A stretch of DNA of 64,000 nucleotides from Pedobacter sp. Leaf250 (GCF_920984735.1 NZ_CAKLBU010000015.1:1-64000); one strand, 5' to 3'; numbered from the stretch's first letter, positions 45,544 to 54,787 are shown. Program-made: numbers and translations. Notes: a model not told the origin generated them from the letters alone.

Positions 45544-45993
45544 ATGCAAGAACCAAACATTATCAGCGCAACCAAAAACGATTATATGGTATTAATTAGA
45601 TTGTGGGAAGCGTCGGTTAGGGCAACACATCATTTTTTGGATGATTCTGATATTATCCGCTATAAACAACTTATTTTGCATAAATATTTTGATCAGGTTG
45701 ATTTATATTGCTTCAAAAAGAATGATGTTTTACTGGGCTTCTTAGGTTTATCGGGAGATAATATTCAAATGCTTTTTATAGAACCAAGTGCAAGAAGACA
45801 AGGAATTGGAAAAGAATTGATGAAATTTGCAATTGAACAAAAGCAAGCCACAAAAGTTGATGTTAACGAGCAAAATGAACAAGCACTTGGTTTTTACAAA
45901 CATTTGGGCTTTGTAATTATGGAACGCTACGAAAACGATGATGTAGGAAAACCTTATCCGATTTTATCAATGGAACTGCAAGCGAGAAAATAA
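45544..45993 (+). CDS. GNAT acetyltransferase
   Basis: 149 aa with IQMLFIEPSARRQGIGKELM (acetyl-CoA loop RRQGIGK, near 80) and the typical VDVNEQNEQALGFYKHLGFVI end. It resembles YjaB/YiiD-type small-molecule acetyltransferases. Stand-alone gene. Confidence 0.9.
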   Translation: MQEPNIISATKNDYMVLIRLWEASVRATHHFLDDSDIIRYKQLILHKYFDQVDLYCFKKNDVLLGFLGLSGDNIQMLFIEPSARRQGIGKELMKFAIEQKQATKVDVNEQNEQALGFYKHLGFVIMERYENDDVGKPYPILSMELQARK

Positions 45994-46056
45994 AAATTGT
46001 TTGATGATGAAAATTTACATTTGTGTAAGTTTATACAATTACCAACAAGCGCCCTC

Positions 46057-48321
46057 GTGAATAACCCGATAAAAATATTTAGCTTAATTTGCTTATTGAT
46101 TCTTTGTATTGGACAAAATGTTAGTGCCCAGGCACCGATCATAAGTTATAATTCTCCGAAAATTTATTTTACGGGCACAGCTATTACCCCATTAAGACCT
46201 AACAATACGGGCGGAACGATCCCACCAAACATTTATCAACAGGTAAGTACTTTCGCAGGAAGTGGAATAGCATCATCTTACAATGGTATTGGGGCAACAT
46301 CTGGTTTTAATATGCCTTCAGGTATCGGCTTGGATGCGCAAAGCAATGTTTATGTTTGCGATTATGGCAGCGGCTCTATTCGTAAAATTACTCCAACAGC
46401 ACAGGTAAGTTCAATAGGAACTGTAGGTACGCCAACAGGGCTAACAGCTGATGTTGCAGGCAATGTTTATATCTCAAGTTTTGATAATAATAGTATTCAT
46501 AAAATAAATACAGCTGGAACGAATTCTATATTTGTTGGTGCTTCTGGTGGTTTTAATAGTCCGGGCGGACTTAATTTTGATTTTGCTGGAGATTTATACC
46601 TAGCTGATCAGAAAAATAATAAAATCAGAAAAATATCGAGCACTGGATTTGTTACAACAATTGCCGGCACTGGTGCAACAGGTAATTTGGATGGCAATGC
46701 CACAACTGCAACATTTAATAATCCGGATGGAGTTGCTGTCGATCAGGCGGGAAATGTTTTTGTAGCAGATGCAGGCAATAATAAAATACGAAAAATTACA
46801 CCATCAGGAATCGTTTCTACTTTTGCGGGTAATGGGACTGCAGGTAGCGCTGATGGGAATGGTACTAACGCTAGATTATATTATCCAACAGGCATCACTA
46901 TTGATCCTTTAAATAATTTATATGTAGCGGATTATCGAAATAACCGAATTAGAAAAATAACGCCTGCAGGCGTTGTAACCACTTTAGCAGGAAATGGTTC
47001 AACTGGTCGACTTGATGGCATTGGCATTAACAGCAGTTTTAATGGCCCTATCATGTTGGCTTTCGATATCGTTGGCAATCTGTTTGTTACCGATTTTCAA
47101 AACAACCTGATTAGAAAAATTTCACTTACAGGATATACCATTGATAAAGCCCTTCCTGTTGGATTAACATTTGATGCAAAGACAGGTATGATCAGCGGTA
47201 CACCTACTGGCACATCGCCATTAACAGATTATACCATTACGGCATATAATTTATTTGGTAGCAGCACTACTGTGGTGAAAATCCAGGTAATTCCGCTAAG
47301 TAGTTTGGCATTCCCAGAAATTCCCGCCAAAACGCCTTGCGATCCTGATTTTGACCCAGGAGCCACCAGCGGATTACCAATTACTTATTCAAGTTCTAAC
47401 ACACAGGTTGCTGAAATTATCAGCAATAAAATTCACATCACTGGAGCAGGCACCAGTATAATTACTGCCACCAACGGAACTGAAACTTCTAGCCAAACAC
47501 TAATTGTTTCAGGTTATCAAGCACCATACGGGTTAATCCGTACAATTACAAGCGTAGTTTGCGAAGGCATACCAGTAACATTTAACGCAGCTACAGATAA
47601 TATAGGCAATAATCCTACCTACATTTGGTTTATTAATGGCATCGATATCGTTAATGATGCACCAACCTTTACAACAACAGAACTCCAGAATGGAGATGAA
47701 GTAACGCTTCAAATTATTAATAATGATTATTGCAGCCCGATAATTTCTGGCGTTTCAAATATTATCAGGATGAGCATTTTGCCAAATGTTGTTACTGAGG
47801 TGCAGATTGAATCATCATCTAACGAAGCAATATGTTTTGGCAAGCCAATTACCTTTAAGGCAAAAACTGAAAATGTAGAAGGTGCTGCCCGATACAAATG
47901 GTTTGTAAATGGCCAAAACATTAATATGGATGCGAGTACAATTACACTTAGCAATTTGAATGATCTCGATGAAATCAGTTGTATAGCAGAAAGTGATGGC
48001 CAATGCGTAGCCAATCAGGTTGCCATTTCAAATGTGATTACGGCATCAATAAGGAATGATTGCGAAATTGTGGCGCCAAACTCTTTTAGTCCGAATGGTG
48101 ATGGAGTTAATGATTATTGGAAAGTTTCGAGCATTGGCATTAAGGATTTGGTTAAGGTTTTTAATAGAAATGGTAGTATTGTTTACAGTTCCATCGGCTA
48201 TACTGAACCTTGGGATGGAACTATTAACGGAAAGCAGTTACCTGTTGGAGTTTATTATTACCAGATAATTGTATCTGGTGGCGGTAAAAAATTATCAGGC
48301 AGCGTGCTTATCGTTAGATAG
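46057..48321 (+). CDS. NHL-repeat secreted protein with type B T9SS sorting tail
   Basis: About 755 aa from GTG 46057, chosen because it places NPIKIFSLICLLILCIGQ at the N-terminus as a signal peptide (cut after VSAQ); a TTG at 45997 would add 20 residues. NHL repeats follow at about 50-340 (units like GVAVDQAGNVFVADAGNNKIRKI), then a putative-Ig/cadherin-like segment (GLTFDAKTGMISGTPTG) and two or three Ig-like or PKD-like domains. The C-terminal ~85 residues (APNSFSPNGDGVNDYW ... PVGVYYYQIIV) are the gliding-motility-associated CHU_C tail that directs type IX secretion. A surface or extracellular adhesin-like role is likely. Confidence 0.88.
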   Translation: MNNPIKIFSLICLLILCIGQNVSAQAPIISYNSPKIYFTGTAITPLRPNNTGGTIPPNIYQQVSTFAGSGIASSYNGIGATSGFNMPSGIGLDAQSNVYVCDYGSGSIRKITPTAQVSSIGTVGTPTGLTADVAGNVYISSFDNNSIHKINTAGTNSIFVGASGGFNSPGGLNFDFAGDLYLADQKNNKIRKISSTGFVTTIAGTGATGNLDGNATTATFNNPDGVAVDQAGNVFVADAGNNKIRKITPSGIVSTFAGNGTAGSADGNGTNARLYYPTGITIDPLNNLYVADYRNNRIRKITPAGVVTTLAGNGSTGRLDGIGINSSFNGPIMLAFDIVGNLFVTDFQNNLIRKISLTGYTIDKALPVGLTFDAKTGMISGTPTGTSPLTDYTITAYNLFGSSTTVVKIQVIPLSSLAFPEIPAKTPCDPDFDPGATSGLPITYSSSNTQVAEIISNKIHITGAGTSIITATNGTETSSQTLIVSGYQAPYGLIRTITSVVCEGIPVTFNAATDNIGNNPTYIWFINGIDIVNDAPTFTTTELQNGDEVTLQIINNDYCSPIISGVSNIIRMSILPNVVTEVQIESSSNEAICFGKPITFKAKTENVEGAARYKWFVNGQNINMDASTITLSNLNDLDEISCIAESDGQCVANQVAISNVITASIRNDCEIVAPNSFSPNGDGVNDYWKVSSIGIKDLVKVFNRNGSIVYSSIGYTEPWDGTINGKQLPVGVYYYQIIVSGGGKKLSGSVLIVR

Positions 48322-48502
48322 CCAATAAAAGCATTTCAAGATTTACGCTACTCTGAGTGCTAACTTTTGGTAATTAGTTTCCAAATCGACAAAACACGAT
48401 AAAATTTTTTCCAGTCTTCTGCCAACCACGTAAAGTGAACATTTCTTAAGAACTTTAAACCATTAGAGGTGTTATTATTCATATTAATTTAATAATAAGA
48501 TA

Positions 48503-48727
48503 ATGGCAAAGGAAAAGAAGAAAAAAGACACTAAGAAAAAAGGTGGCAAGAAAAAAGATAAAAAAGCAAAGAAGAAGGGACAGAAAAAGAATAAACTTGG
48601 TGTAAAAAACTCTCTGGTAAACAACATCAATGCCCGAAAAAAGAAAGGCAAATCACGTTCAAAGAAAAAATCGAAGGTTAGCAAGAAAGCCTACAAAAAG
48701 ATGCAAAAAGGCTGGAAGAAAAAATAG
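48503..48727 (+). CDS. very lysine-rich small basic protein
   Basis: 74 aa of which about half are Lys (KEKKKKDTKKKGGKKKDKK...), with a short non-basic centre (LGVKNSLVNNINA) and a second basic half. No membrane segment or leader. Probable nucleic-acid or ribosome-associated protein by charge alone. The A-rich DNA makes a chance frame conceivable, but the balanced codon use (AAA and AAG mixed) and clean ATG support a gene. No family recognised. Confidence 0.65.
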   Translation: MAKEKKKKDTKKKGGKKKDKKAKKKGQKKNKLGVKNSLVNNINARKKKGKSRSKKKSKVSKKAYKKMQKGWKKK

Positions 48728-48889
48728 ATTTTACGTTGTTGCACCTTTTAGTTTTGTATGAGAGAATTAACCGTTTGCGGTGGGCGTTAAGTTCTTAATG
48801 CCGATTTTTGATCGTAAATTAGTGAAATCCTGAAAAACCAGACTCCACATCACATGAAATATGGGATGTGGAGTAACAATCAAATTTCG

Positions 48890-49267
48890 TTAACATTTGA
48901 TTACTGCTTTAGTTCTATGATAAGCGAAATAAGATAATGCTAAAATGAATAAAAATACAATCGGTCCAATACGGTTGCTTATCGGATCGCCAGATGCGGT
49001 ATGGGCAATAAATGCAGATATAAATGTGATGGCAAAACCCGCATAAGCCCATTCTTTTATTAATATTTTTATTGGCAACACTAGCATAATGGCTCCTAAT
49101 ATCTTAGCTATTGCAAGCTCAATTCTAAAGTAATCTGGAAAGCCAAGATGTGTAAATCCATGTTTTACCTCTGGATTGGTAAAATAAGAATAGCCTGAAA
49201 AAATCATCATCAATGATACTATACCAGTTGATATCCAATAAATAAATTTAAATGTTTTTGTGTTCAT
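48890..49267 (-). CDS. DoxX-like four-TM membrane protein
   Basis: 125 aa from ATG 49267; an in-frame upstream start at 49390 would run into the divergent HxlR gene and its operator and is rejected. Four hydrophobic helices (about 7-27, 48-68, 72-92, 98-117), with the family-typical LAIAKILGAIMLVLP and EWAYAGFAITFISAFIAH. DoxX proteins are linked to redox and stress functions; function here is not proven. Divergent from an HxlR regulator, its likely controller. Confidence 0.87.
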   Translation of the reverse strand: MNTKTFKFIYWISTGIVSLMMIFSGYSYFTNPEVKHGFTHLGFPDYFRIELAIAKILGAIMLVLPIKILIKEWAYAGFAITFISAFIAHTASGDPISNRIGPIVFLFILALSYFAYHRTKAVIKC

Positions 49268-49306
49268 TGTTTTTTTTGATGCAAACATATTTACTTTTGC
49301 TATCAT

Positions 49307-49342
49307 AAGGATACTACTTTCCCAAAGGATAGCAGTATCCTT
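49307..49342. promoter_or_regulatory. operator-like inverted repeat between doxX-like and hxlR genes
   Basis: AAGGATACT (49307-49315) and its exact complement AGTATCCTT (49334-49342), with a third half-site AAAGGAT at 49324-49330 between them. It lies in the 99-bp divergent promoter region, 24 bp before the HxlR ATG; dyads of this kind bind HxlR dimers. Confidence 0.65.
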
Positions 49343-49366
49343 TATGAAAGCTTTTATCTTTATACC

Positions 49367-49759
49367 ATGGCCTTTAAAAAAGAAAATCATACCAGAGAGA
49401 CGTGCAACGCAAGTTTAAACGCAGTTAAAGATGCACTTTATGTATTAAATGGAAAGTGGAAATTGCCCTTAATATTGACATTGCAAAATGGTCCGATGCG
49501 CTTTAATGAAATTCAAAAATCGATAGGAGAAATTACCCCAAAAATTTTATCAAAGGAATTAAAGGATTTGGAATTAAATGAATTTTTGCAAAGGAAGGTA
49601 TTTGCCACAACGCCGGTTACGGTTACGTACGAATTAACCGAGTATAGTGGATCGTTAGACAAGGTGATTGATGAACTGAGAAACTGGGGGGTGCAACATC
49701 GCGAAAGGCTAGTAGCCAGCAGAAAAACAAATTTAGTTTTAGATGAAATTGAAGCTTAA
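49367..49759 (+). CDS. HxlR family transcriptional regulator
   Basis: 130-aa winged-helix regulator. TCNASLNAVKDALYVLNGKW with the conserved Cys13, LILTLQNGPMRFNEIQ, ITPKILSKELKDLE as recognition helix, and YELTEYSGSLDKVIDELRNW. In related HxlR proteins (YodB, HypR) the N-terminal Cys senses quinones or disulfide stress; that it does so here is inference. Likely controls the divergent DoxX-like gene. Confidence 0.93.
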   Translation: MAFKKENHTRETCNASLNAVKDALYVLNGKWKLPLILTLQNGPMRFNEIQKSIGEITPKILSKELKDLELNEFLQRKVFATTPVTVTYELTEYSGSLDKVIDELRNWGVQHRERLVASRKTNLVLDEIEA

Positions 49760-49871
49760 TAGCAATGAAATAACGAAAAAAAATTAAAGTTCAAAATGAC
49801 AATTTAAGCTCAATTTTAGTTCATTAAAAAAGTTTAAATCCTGTACTTACATGATTATCTGTAATATCGGT

Positions 49872-49879
49872 TATCTTTG
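49872..49879 (+). promoter_or_regulatory. -7 box of the histone-like gene
   Basis: TATCTTTG matches TAnnTTTG. It overlaps a possible TTG start at 49877, which argues for the ATG at 49895 as the true start. No clear -33 TTG at the right spacing. Confidence 0.5.
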
Positions 49880-49894
49880 CCCAAAATAAAAGCG

Positions 49895-50560
49895 ATGGCG
49901 GTATTACATAAAAAAGAAGAAAAAATTCAGGCAGTGCTGGGTAGGTTGCCTAAAAAATATACAGACGAACAATTTGTAGAGATGTTTATCAGACTTTACT
50001 CGAAAGATTGGGGCAAAATTAAATCTGCCTATATTAAACAATCTCAAGATAAAGAACCTGGACATATCGTTAATATGCCAAAGCCAGAGGTTTATTTAAA
50101 GCAAATTTTAGCCATTTACTTACAAAATGCTGATGCTCCTAAAGTTGCAGAGATTAAAGAAGAAGTGAAGGTTGAGGCTCCAGTTGTTGAAGCTAAAAAA
50201 GCAAAGGTACCTGCTAAGAAAAAAGAGGCTGATGTAGAAGAAGTTACTGCCGAACCTAAAAAAGCTAAAACACCAGCAAAAAAGAAAACCGAAGCTACTG
50301 AAGAAGAAATTGTTGCTGAGACAAAAAAAGCCAAAGCACCAGCAAAAAAGAAAACCGAAGCTACTGAAGAAGAAGTTGTTGCTGAGACAAAAAAAGCCAA
50401 AGCACCAGCAAAAAAGAAAACCGAAGCTATTGAAGAAACGGTTGAAGAGGTTAAAAAAACAAAAGCACCTGCTAAGAAAAAAGTTGCTTTGGATGAAGAA
50501 AAACCAGCCACTGAAAAGAAACCAAAAGCTGCAACTAAAAAGCCTGCAATTAAAAAATAA
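49895..50560 (+). CDS. histone-H1-like protein with Lys/Ala-rich tail
   Basis: 221 aa. The N-terminal ~75 residues are a compact domain (KKEEKIQAVLGRLPKKYTDE, FIRLYSKDWGKIKSAYIKQ). The rest is a low-complexity tail of repeated KKAKAPAKKKTEATEEE units, alternating basic PAKKK and acidic EEE patches. This recalls histone H1 / Hc1-type DNA-binding tails. Function as a nucleoid protein is inference; a ribosome- or RNA-binding role is possible. It ends in PAIKK and is followed by a terminator. Confidence 0.8.
   Translation: MAVLHKKEEKIQAVLGRLPKKYTDEQFVEMFIRLYSKDWGKIKSAYIKQSQDKEPGHIVNMPKPEVYLKQILAIYLQNADAPKVAEIKEEVKVEAPVVEAKKAKVPAKKKEADVEEVTAEPKKAKTPAKKKTEATEEEIVAETKKAKAPAKKKTEATEEEVVAETKKAKAPAKKKTEAIEETVEEVKKTKAPAKKKVALDEEKPATEKKPKAATKKPAIKK
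50258..50455 (+). repeat. three in-frame 66-bp coding repeats
   Basis: GAAAACCGAAGCTA recurs at 50284, 50350 and 50416 with exact 66-bp spacing (22 codons). Units 1 and 2 are almost identical; the third diverges after the first half. Copy number could vary by slippage or recombination without shifting the frame. Confidence 0.9.
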
Positions 50561-50631
50561 AAATATTTTCAACTCCATATAATAAATCGCCTTTTTGGTT
50601 GTTTATATATATGAGAGCGTTAATTTAGATG

Positions 50632-50670
50632 ACGGGGATAGGTCGGTATGATTTATCCCCGTTCTTTTTT
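50632..50670 (+). terminator. terminator of the histone-like gene
   Basis: ACGGGGATA (50632-50640) and TATCCCCGT (50654-50662), followed by TCTTTTTT. Confidence 0.85.
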
Positions 50671-50782
50671 GCCCTTATTTTTAGCCAGTTGCCCGATTTA
50701 CGAAGTTTAGCTGGATTGTAATTTGGGAAAACTTCGTGAGTCTTTCTTGGCTTTTGGTTTTTTAGACTTCGCAAATTGCGAA

Positions 50783-50816
50783 AACAAAAAAAGCCGTTCC
50801 AATATGGAACGACTTT
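50783..50816 (-). terminator. terminator of the GH16 gene / PUL
   Basis: Minus strand: AAAGTCGTTCC, loop ATATT, GGAACGGCTTT (one mismatch), then TTTTTG. It lies 23 bp after the GH16 stop and should end the PUL transcript. Confidence 0.8.
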
Positions 50817-50838
50817 AACAATCAAACTAACCTGCAAA

Positions 50839-51723
50839 TTACTTATCAATCATTTTATAATACCGAACATAATCTACTTCCATTTTTTGCGGCCAGATAC
50901 CTGCATCTACTCCTTGAGCTCCTCCCCAATCGCCTCCAACAGCAATATTTAAGAGCAAATGAAATCGCTTATCAAAAGGCCAGGCTTTATAACCAGTGCC
51001 TTCGTTGGCAAATTCAAAAACCTTTACATCATCAAAATAACCACGAATAGCATAAGGTGTCCAATCCACACGATACAAGTGAAAGGCTGTACTTACTCCA
51101 TCAATTTTCTTCGTACTCGATTTCTGGGTATTAATTTTAAAATAGTAGGCTTCGGTATGTGTAGTAAAATGCACCATATCCTGATCATAGCCTACATGTT
51201 CCATAATATCAATTTCACCAGATTTTGGCCAATCGCCATAAAAGCGATCAGTAGGCAACATCCAAATGGCAGGCCAGGTACCTTTACCAAATGGCAATTT
51301 TGCTTTAATTTCAAAACGGCCATACAAAGCATCAAGCTTATTTCTGGTTACCATTCTAGCCGATGAATATTCTCTCCCACCCATACTTTCTTTCTTCGCA
51401 GTAATGGTTAAAAGACCTCCGGCAACATTGGCATTATTGGTGGTGTTGGTATAAAACTGAAGCTCGTTGTTGCCCCAGCCACTGCCCCCAGTATCATAAT
51501 CCCAATTACTGGTTAAAGGTGCCCCTGTGTTGGTAAATTCATCAGCCCATGTTGGCGTAGCTTCAAAGCTCCAACCTTTATCAACCGGTGGACCAGCAGG
51601 TGTAGGCGGAACATAGACCAAACCATTATCATCGGAGCCCTTTGAACAAGAATTTAATCCAATTACGGCTATCGCAAGTGCGGTAAAAACTTGTCTTTTA
51701 AAAAAAAATTTAGAGTTGATCAT
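50839..51723 (-). CDS. glycoside hydrolase family 16 lipoprotein (beta-glucanase)
   Basis: 294 aa from ATG 51723 (MINSKFF...); an in-frame start at 51753 only adds ten residues ahead of the leader. Lipobox ALAIAVIGLNSC. GH16 jelly-roll core about 45-294 with WADEFTN, LQFYTNTTNN, RFEIKAKLPFGKGTWPAIWM and the catalytic GEIDIMEH (nucleophile and acid/base Glu). The TWPAIWM context fits laminarinase or endo-1,3(4)-beta-glucanase. It is the terminal gene of the PUL; surface-exposed cleavage of a beta-glucan is inferred. Confidence 0.92.
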   Translation of the reverse strand: MINSKFFFKRQVFTALAIAVIGLNSCSKGSDDNGLVYVPPTPAGPPVDKGWSFEATPTWADEFTNTGAPLTSNWDYDTGGSGWGNNELQFYTNTTNNANVAGGLLTITAKKESMGGREYSSARMVTRNKLDALYGRFEIKAKLPFGKGTWPAIWMLPTDRFYGDWPKSGEIDIMEHVGYDQDMVHFTTHTEAYYFKINTQKSSTKKIDGVSTAFHLYRVDWTPYAIRGYFDDVKVFEFANEGTGYKAWPFDKRFHLLLNIAVGGDWGGAQGVDAGIWPQKMEVDYVRYYKMIDK

Positions 51724-51777
51724 AGTGTAGGTATTTAAAAGATCAGCTGGCAATAAAAAGCAGCTGATCTAAATTCG

Positions 51778-53181
51778 TTATTTAAATTCGAAATCATCTA
51801 TATAAAAGATGCCCGGATTAGGGTGACCTTCTCCACCCAATTGAACCACAATTTTATCGTAAAGTGTTTGTCCGCTGATACCAGAAAAATCAAATTCCAA
51901 CTGCGTCCAAGTGTTATACTGAACTGTAGTAAGTGTTTTCACAATTTCGGTTTGCGTTTGCCATGCATTGCCACCCAATAAAGAGTTTTGCAATTTTACC
52001 GAAACGGTTGCCGGTGTTTTTGTGAAATCATTTCCACTTGGGAAGAAAACTTTTAACCTAACCTTATTGGTTGTAGCCAAGTTAAAACGATAAGGCATGG
52101 TTACATTTAGGTTTCCATACTGACCATCGCCTCCGGTTTTTTTCTCATAATAACCCACTTTTGCTGAAGTGTTTACAGGAAATTTAGCAGGGTTATCGTA
52201 AGGTCTAACAAAATCGATATTCTCTGCACCCCAGGTAAAATTAGCTGTTGCCTGAAAATCATCACTCAAATTCGCAGCTTGCAATGGCTTTTGCACCACT
52301 GGCCTCACATATCCTTTTTTAACCAATTTTAAATACCAAGCGTTCCCTGCATTTGACTTATCTAAACAACGCAACCACATTTCGTTTTCGTTTAAGGATA
52401 ATATTTGATATTGAGATACGCCTAAATAATAACTGATAAAACCGCCACCCGAAATGGTGATATATTTAACTCCGTTAGTTTCGGTTACCAACCAGGTTAA
52501 ATTAGTTGGCGGCGTATAATTTACCGTTGGATCGCTTGACCCTGCCGGACCGCCAATACCTGGCGCATTCGAAGCATTGGCGAAAGTTGTTCCTTTATTA
52601 TCATAGGTATATTTCAAACTATTCATATTAAAGGTCATCTCGTCATCGTAAAAACCCAATCCATTTTTCTCATCCGGAGCTGCCTGGTACCAATCTGGTC
52701 CTTGTGATGTAACCGGACCTACACCTAAATGCCCTGCAGATTTCTGATCAATTACCCAGGTAAAACCCGCTGCGTTTGATAAACCACCCGATAGAGTAGT
52801 AAATGCCGGATCAGTTAGCATAGCTGGATTTGTTGCTGCAATTACCACAGTTTTTGTGCTCGAAACAGAACCTCCAGCAGTAGCAATAGTTAATTTTACG
52901 GTATACGTTCCGGCTAACGGATAGGATGCAGAAACCGTATTCCCATCAGCGGTGGCGCCATTACCCAAATCCCAAAGAGCTTTAAAACCAGGCGATTGAT
53001 TAACCAAAGTAACCACATTTGCATTAGTAGCAGTTGGGGTTACGGTAAATTTTACCTGATCTGCAGTTGGCGCAGCATCCAAATCTTTATTGTTATTTTC
53101 TTTCTTACAAGCAGTGAAGCTTAGTACAAGCAGCAGGCTTAAAAACCCGGCTGATTGTTTAATGATATAATTTAATTTCAT
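51778..53181 (-). CDS. PKD-domain surface glycan-binding lipoprotein (PUL)
   Basis: 467-aa lipoprotein: lipobox LSFTAC (Cys25), then an acidic linker. PKD domain about 40-115 (KALWDLGNGATADG, SYPLAGTYTVKL). Middle region about 130-300 with many Trp/Tyr (TWVIDQKSAGHLGVGP, DWYQAAPDEKNGLGFYDDEM). C-terminal carbohydrate-binding-like beta domain about 310-467, ending FYIDDFEF. It sits in the SusE/F position after SusD, 11 bp away, and before GH16; glycan binding is inferred from position. Confidence 0.82.
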   Translation of the reverse strand: MKLNYIIKQSAGFLSLLLVLSFTACKKENNNKDLDAAPTADQVKFTVTPTATNANVVTLVNQSPGFKALWDLGNGATADGNTVSASYPLAGTYTVKLTIATAGGSVSSTKTVVIAATNPAMLTDPAFTTLSGGLSNAAGFTWVIDQKSAGHLGVGPVTSQGPDWYQAAPDEKNGLGFYDDEMTFNMNSLKYTYDNKGTTFANASNAPGIGGPAGSSDPTVNYTPPTNLTWLVTETNGVKYITISGGGFISYYLGVSQYQILSLNENEMWLRCLDKSNAGNAWYLKLVKKGYVRPVVQKPLQAANLSDDFQATANFTWGAENIDFVRPYDNPAKFPVNTSAKVGYYEKKTGGDGQYGNLNVTMPYRFNLATTNKVRLKVFFPSGNDFTKTPATVSVKLQNSLLGGNAWQTQTEIVKTLTTVQYNTWTQLEFDFSGISGQTLYDKIVVQLGGEGHPNPGIFYIDDFEFK

Positions 53182-53192
53182 GATATATTTAA

Positions 53193-54701
53193 TTAATTAT
53201 AGCCTGGATTTTGTTTAATTACGCCTTTTGTTAAGTCGATTTCTTGTTGAGGAACTGGTAACAATTCGCTTTTACCAGCTTTAAAACCTAGTGAACCTAG
53301 TACTGCAACTGCCCTATTGGTTCGAACCAAATCAAAGAAACGATGTCCTTCAAATGCAAGTTCTAAACGGCGCTCATTGTAAATGTTATCGAGTGTTGCG
53401 GCAACAGGCGCTAAACCAACTCTTGCACGAACAGCAGTTAATAATTCTAAAGCACGTGTGGCATTACCTCCCGATCTTAATAAAGCTTCAGCCTCCATTA
53501 AATAAGTATCGGCCAAACGCATTTCAATTTCATCAATTGGCCAGTTTAGTTCTGCCGTACCACTGTTAGAGCGGTAAGCTTTTAATGGTGCATATTTTTT
53601 AATAAAATAATCAGTGTTTTGATAACGGGCAGTATAAGTAGCACCCGCAGCCTTTAACGCTGCCCCATCTATAATTGATGTTGCAAAACGTGGATCAGCT
53701 TTCATAGCATTTACTAAATCCAATGATACCGGGCAAAAGCCCCATCCTGCAGAGTAAGTATCGCCATTGTAGCTATCCATACCGATGAATTGCGGCGCAA
53801 CATTTCCTTCGCCACCATTTACCCAGCCCCAATCGCCCCAAGCCGCCAATGTAGAGTGAGGGATTTCTAAAATTACTTCGGAATTAAATTTATTATCAGG
53901 TCTGAAAATATCAGCATAGTTTGCAAGTAAAGCATAACCATATTCGTTACCTGTTCTATTTACCTCGTTAAATAATGTTGCGGCTTCTGCCAGTTTTCCA
54001 TTATTATTTTGAAAAAGAAGCACTTTTCCTAGTAATGCTTTTGCTGTTCCTCTGGTAATTCTTCCTTTTTCATTTGCCACTACTGTTGGAGGCAAGCTAG
54101 GGAAAGCCTCTCTCAAATCTTTCTCTACCTGTGCATAAATTGCCGCAGGTGCCGATTGGGTTTGCGTATAAAGATCGGCAGTTGGGATTTGTTTAGTAAT
54201 CAATGGAACATTGCCAAAAAACCGTACTAAATCAAAATAGAAATAAGCCCTTAAAAATTTAGCTTCTGCCACAACCCTCGATTTAAAAGTAGCACTTAGT
54301 GCAGGCGCCTTTTCTATTTTTTCCAAAATGATGTTGGCACGATTTACTCCTGTGAAGTTTTTAGACCATAAACCTACTTGTGGACCCAATCGGGAATCCA
54401 TATTGAAATTATCGTAGGCTACCCAACCAGGTTGATCGGAAGCATTACCACCACCTGCCCAACAATCATCAGATGCTGCACTTAACAAGGGTTGTTTCAT
54501 GGTGTAGCCACCACTAGTTCCCCATTGCATTACATCGTAAACAGCAATTAAGCCTTGGTAAACTTCAGTTTCATTGCGATAGAAATTCTCTTCCGTCGCG
54601 GTTCCTTTTGGCGTTAATTCCAAAAAGTCTTTTTTGCAAGAAACCGTTAACTGCATGATGGCCAAAATGGCAATCGAATATTTTACATGTTTAATTTTCA
54701 T
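53193..54701 (-). CDS. SusD/RagB family outer-membrane lipoprotein
   Basis: 502 aa, lipobox QLTVSC (Cys22) followed by KKDFLEL. SusD-like N-terminal region (EENFYRNETEVYQGLIAVYD, EAKFLRAYFYFDLVRFFG) and C-terminal RagB region (RLADTYLMEAEALLRSGG, IYNERRLELAFEGHRFFDLVR), both highly typical. It forms the lid of the SusC channel and captures glycans. 86 bp after susC, with an intercistronic hairpin. Confidence 0.96.
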   Translation of the reverse strand: MKIKHVKYSIAILAIMQLTVSCKKDFLELTPKGTATEENFYRNETEVYQGLIAVYDVMQWGTSGGYTMKQPLLSAASDDCWAGGGNASDQPGWVAYDNFNMDSRLGPQVGLWSKNFTGVNRANIILEKIEKAPALSATFKSRVVAEAKFLRAYFYFDLVRFFGNVPLITKQIPTADLYTQTQSAPAAIYAQVEKDLREAFPSLPPTVVANEKGRITRGTAKALLGKVLLFQNNNGKLAEAATLFNEVNRTGNEYGYALLANYADIFRPDNKFNSEVILEIPHSTLAAWGDWGWVNGGEGNVAPQFIGMDSYNGDTYSAGWGFCPVSLDLVNAMKADPRFATSIIDGAALKAAGATYTARYQNTDYFIKKYAPLKAYRSNSGTAELNWPIDEIEMRLADTYLMEAEALLRSGGNATRALELLTAVRARVGLAPVAATLDNIYNERRLELAFEGHRFFDLVRTNRAVAVLGSLGFKAGKSELLPVPQQEIDLTKGVIKQNPGYN

Positions 54702-54734
54702 CTCGTTTATATGTTTTTAATTGTGATGAAGAAC

Positions 54735-54768
54735 TCATGATTAGAAATTATTATTCTAAAAATCATGA
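54735..54768. other. intercistronic hairpin between susC and susD genes
   Basis: TCATGATT (54735-54742) pairs with AATCATGA (54761-54768), extended by AGAA/TTCT inside. No T tract. It could set the susC 3' end or mRNA stability, giving different SusC and SusD levels. Confidence 0.5.
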
Positions 54769-54787
54769 TGGTTTCATCATCTTAATA

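Noticed and set aside
45997..46056. TTG start for the NHL-repeat protein
   Set aside because: It puts 20 polar residues in front of a clear signal peptide; GTG 46057 is better. Not excluded entirely.
50116..50578. Long frames in other phases and on the minus strand of the histone-like gene
   Set aside because: They arise from the 66-bp repeat and biased codon use; translations are Phe/Ser/Cys-rich low complexity.
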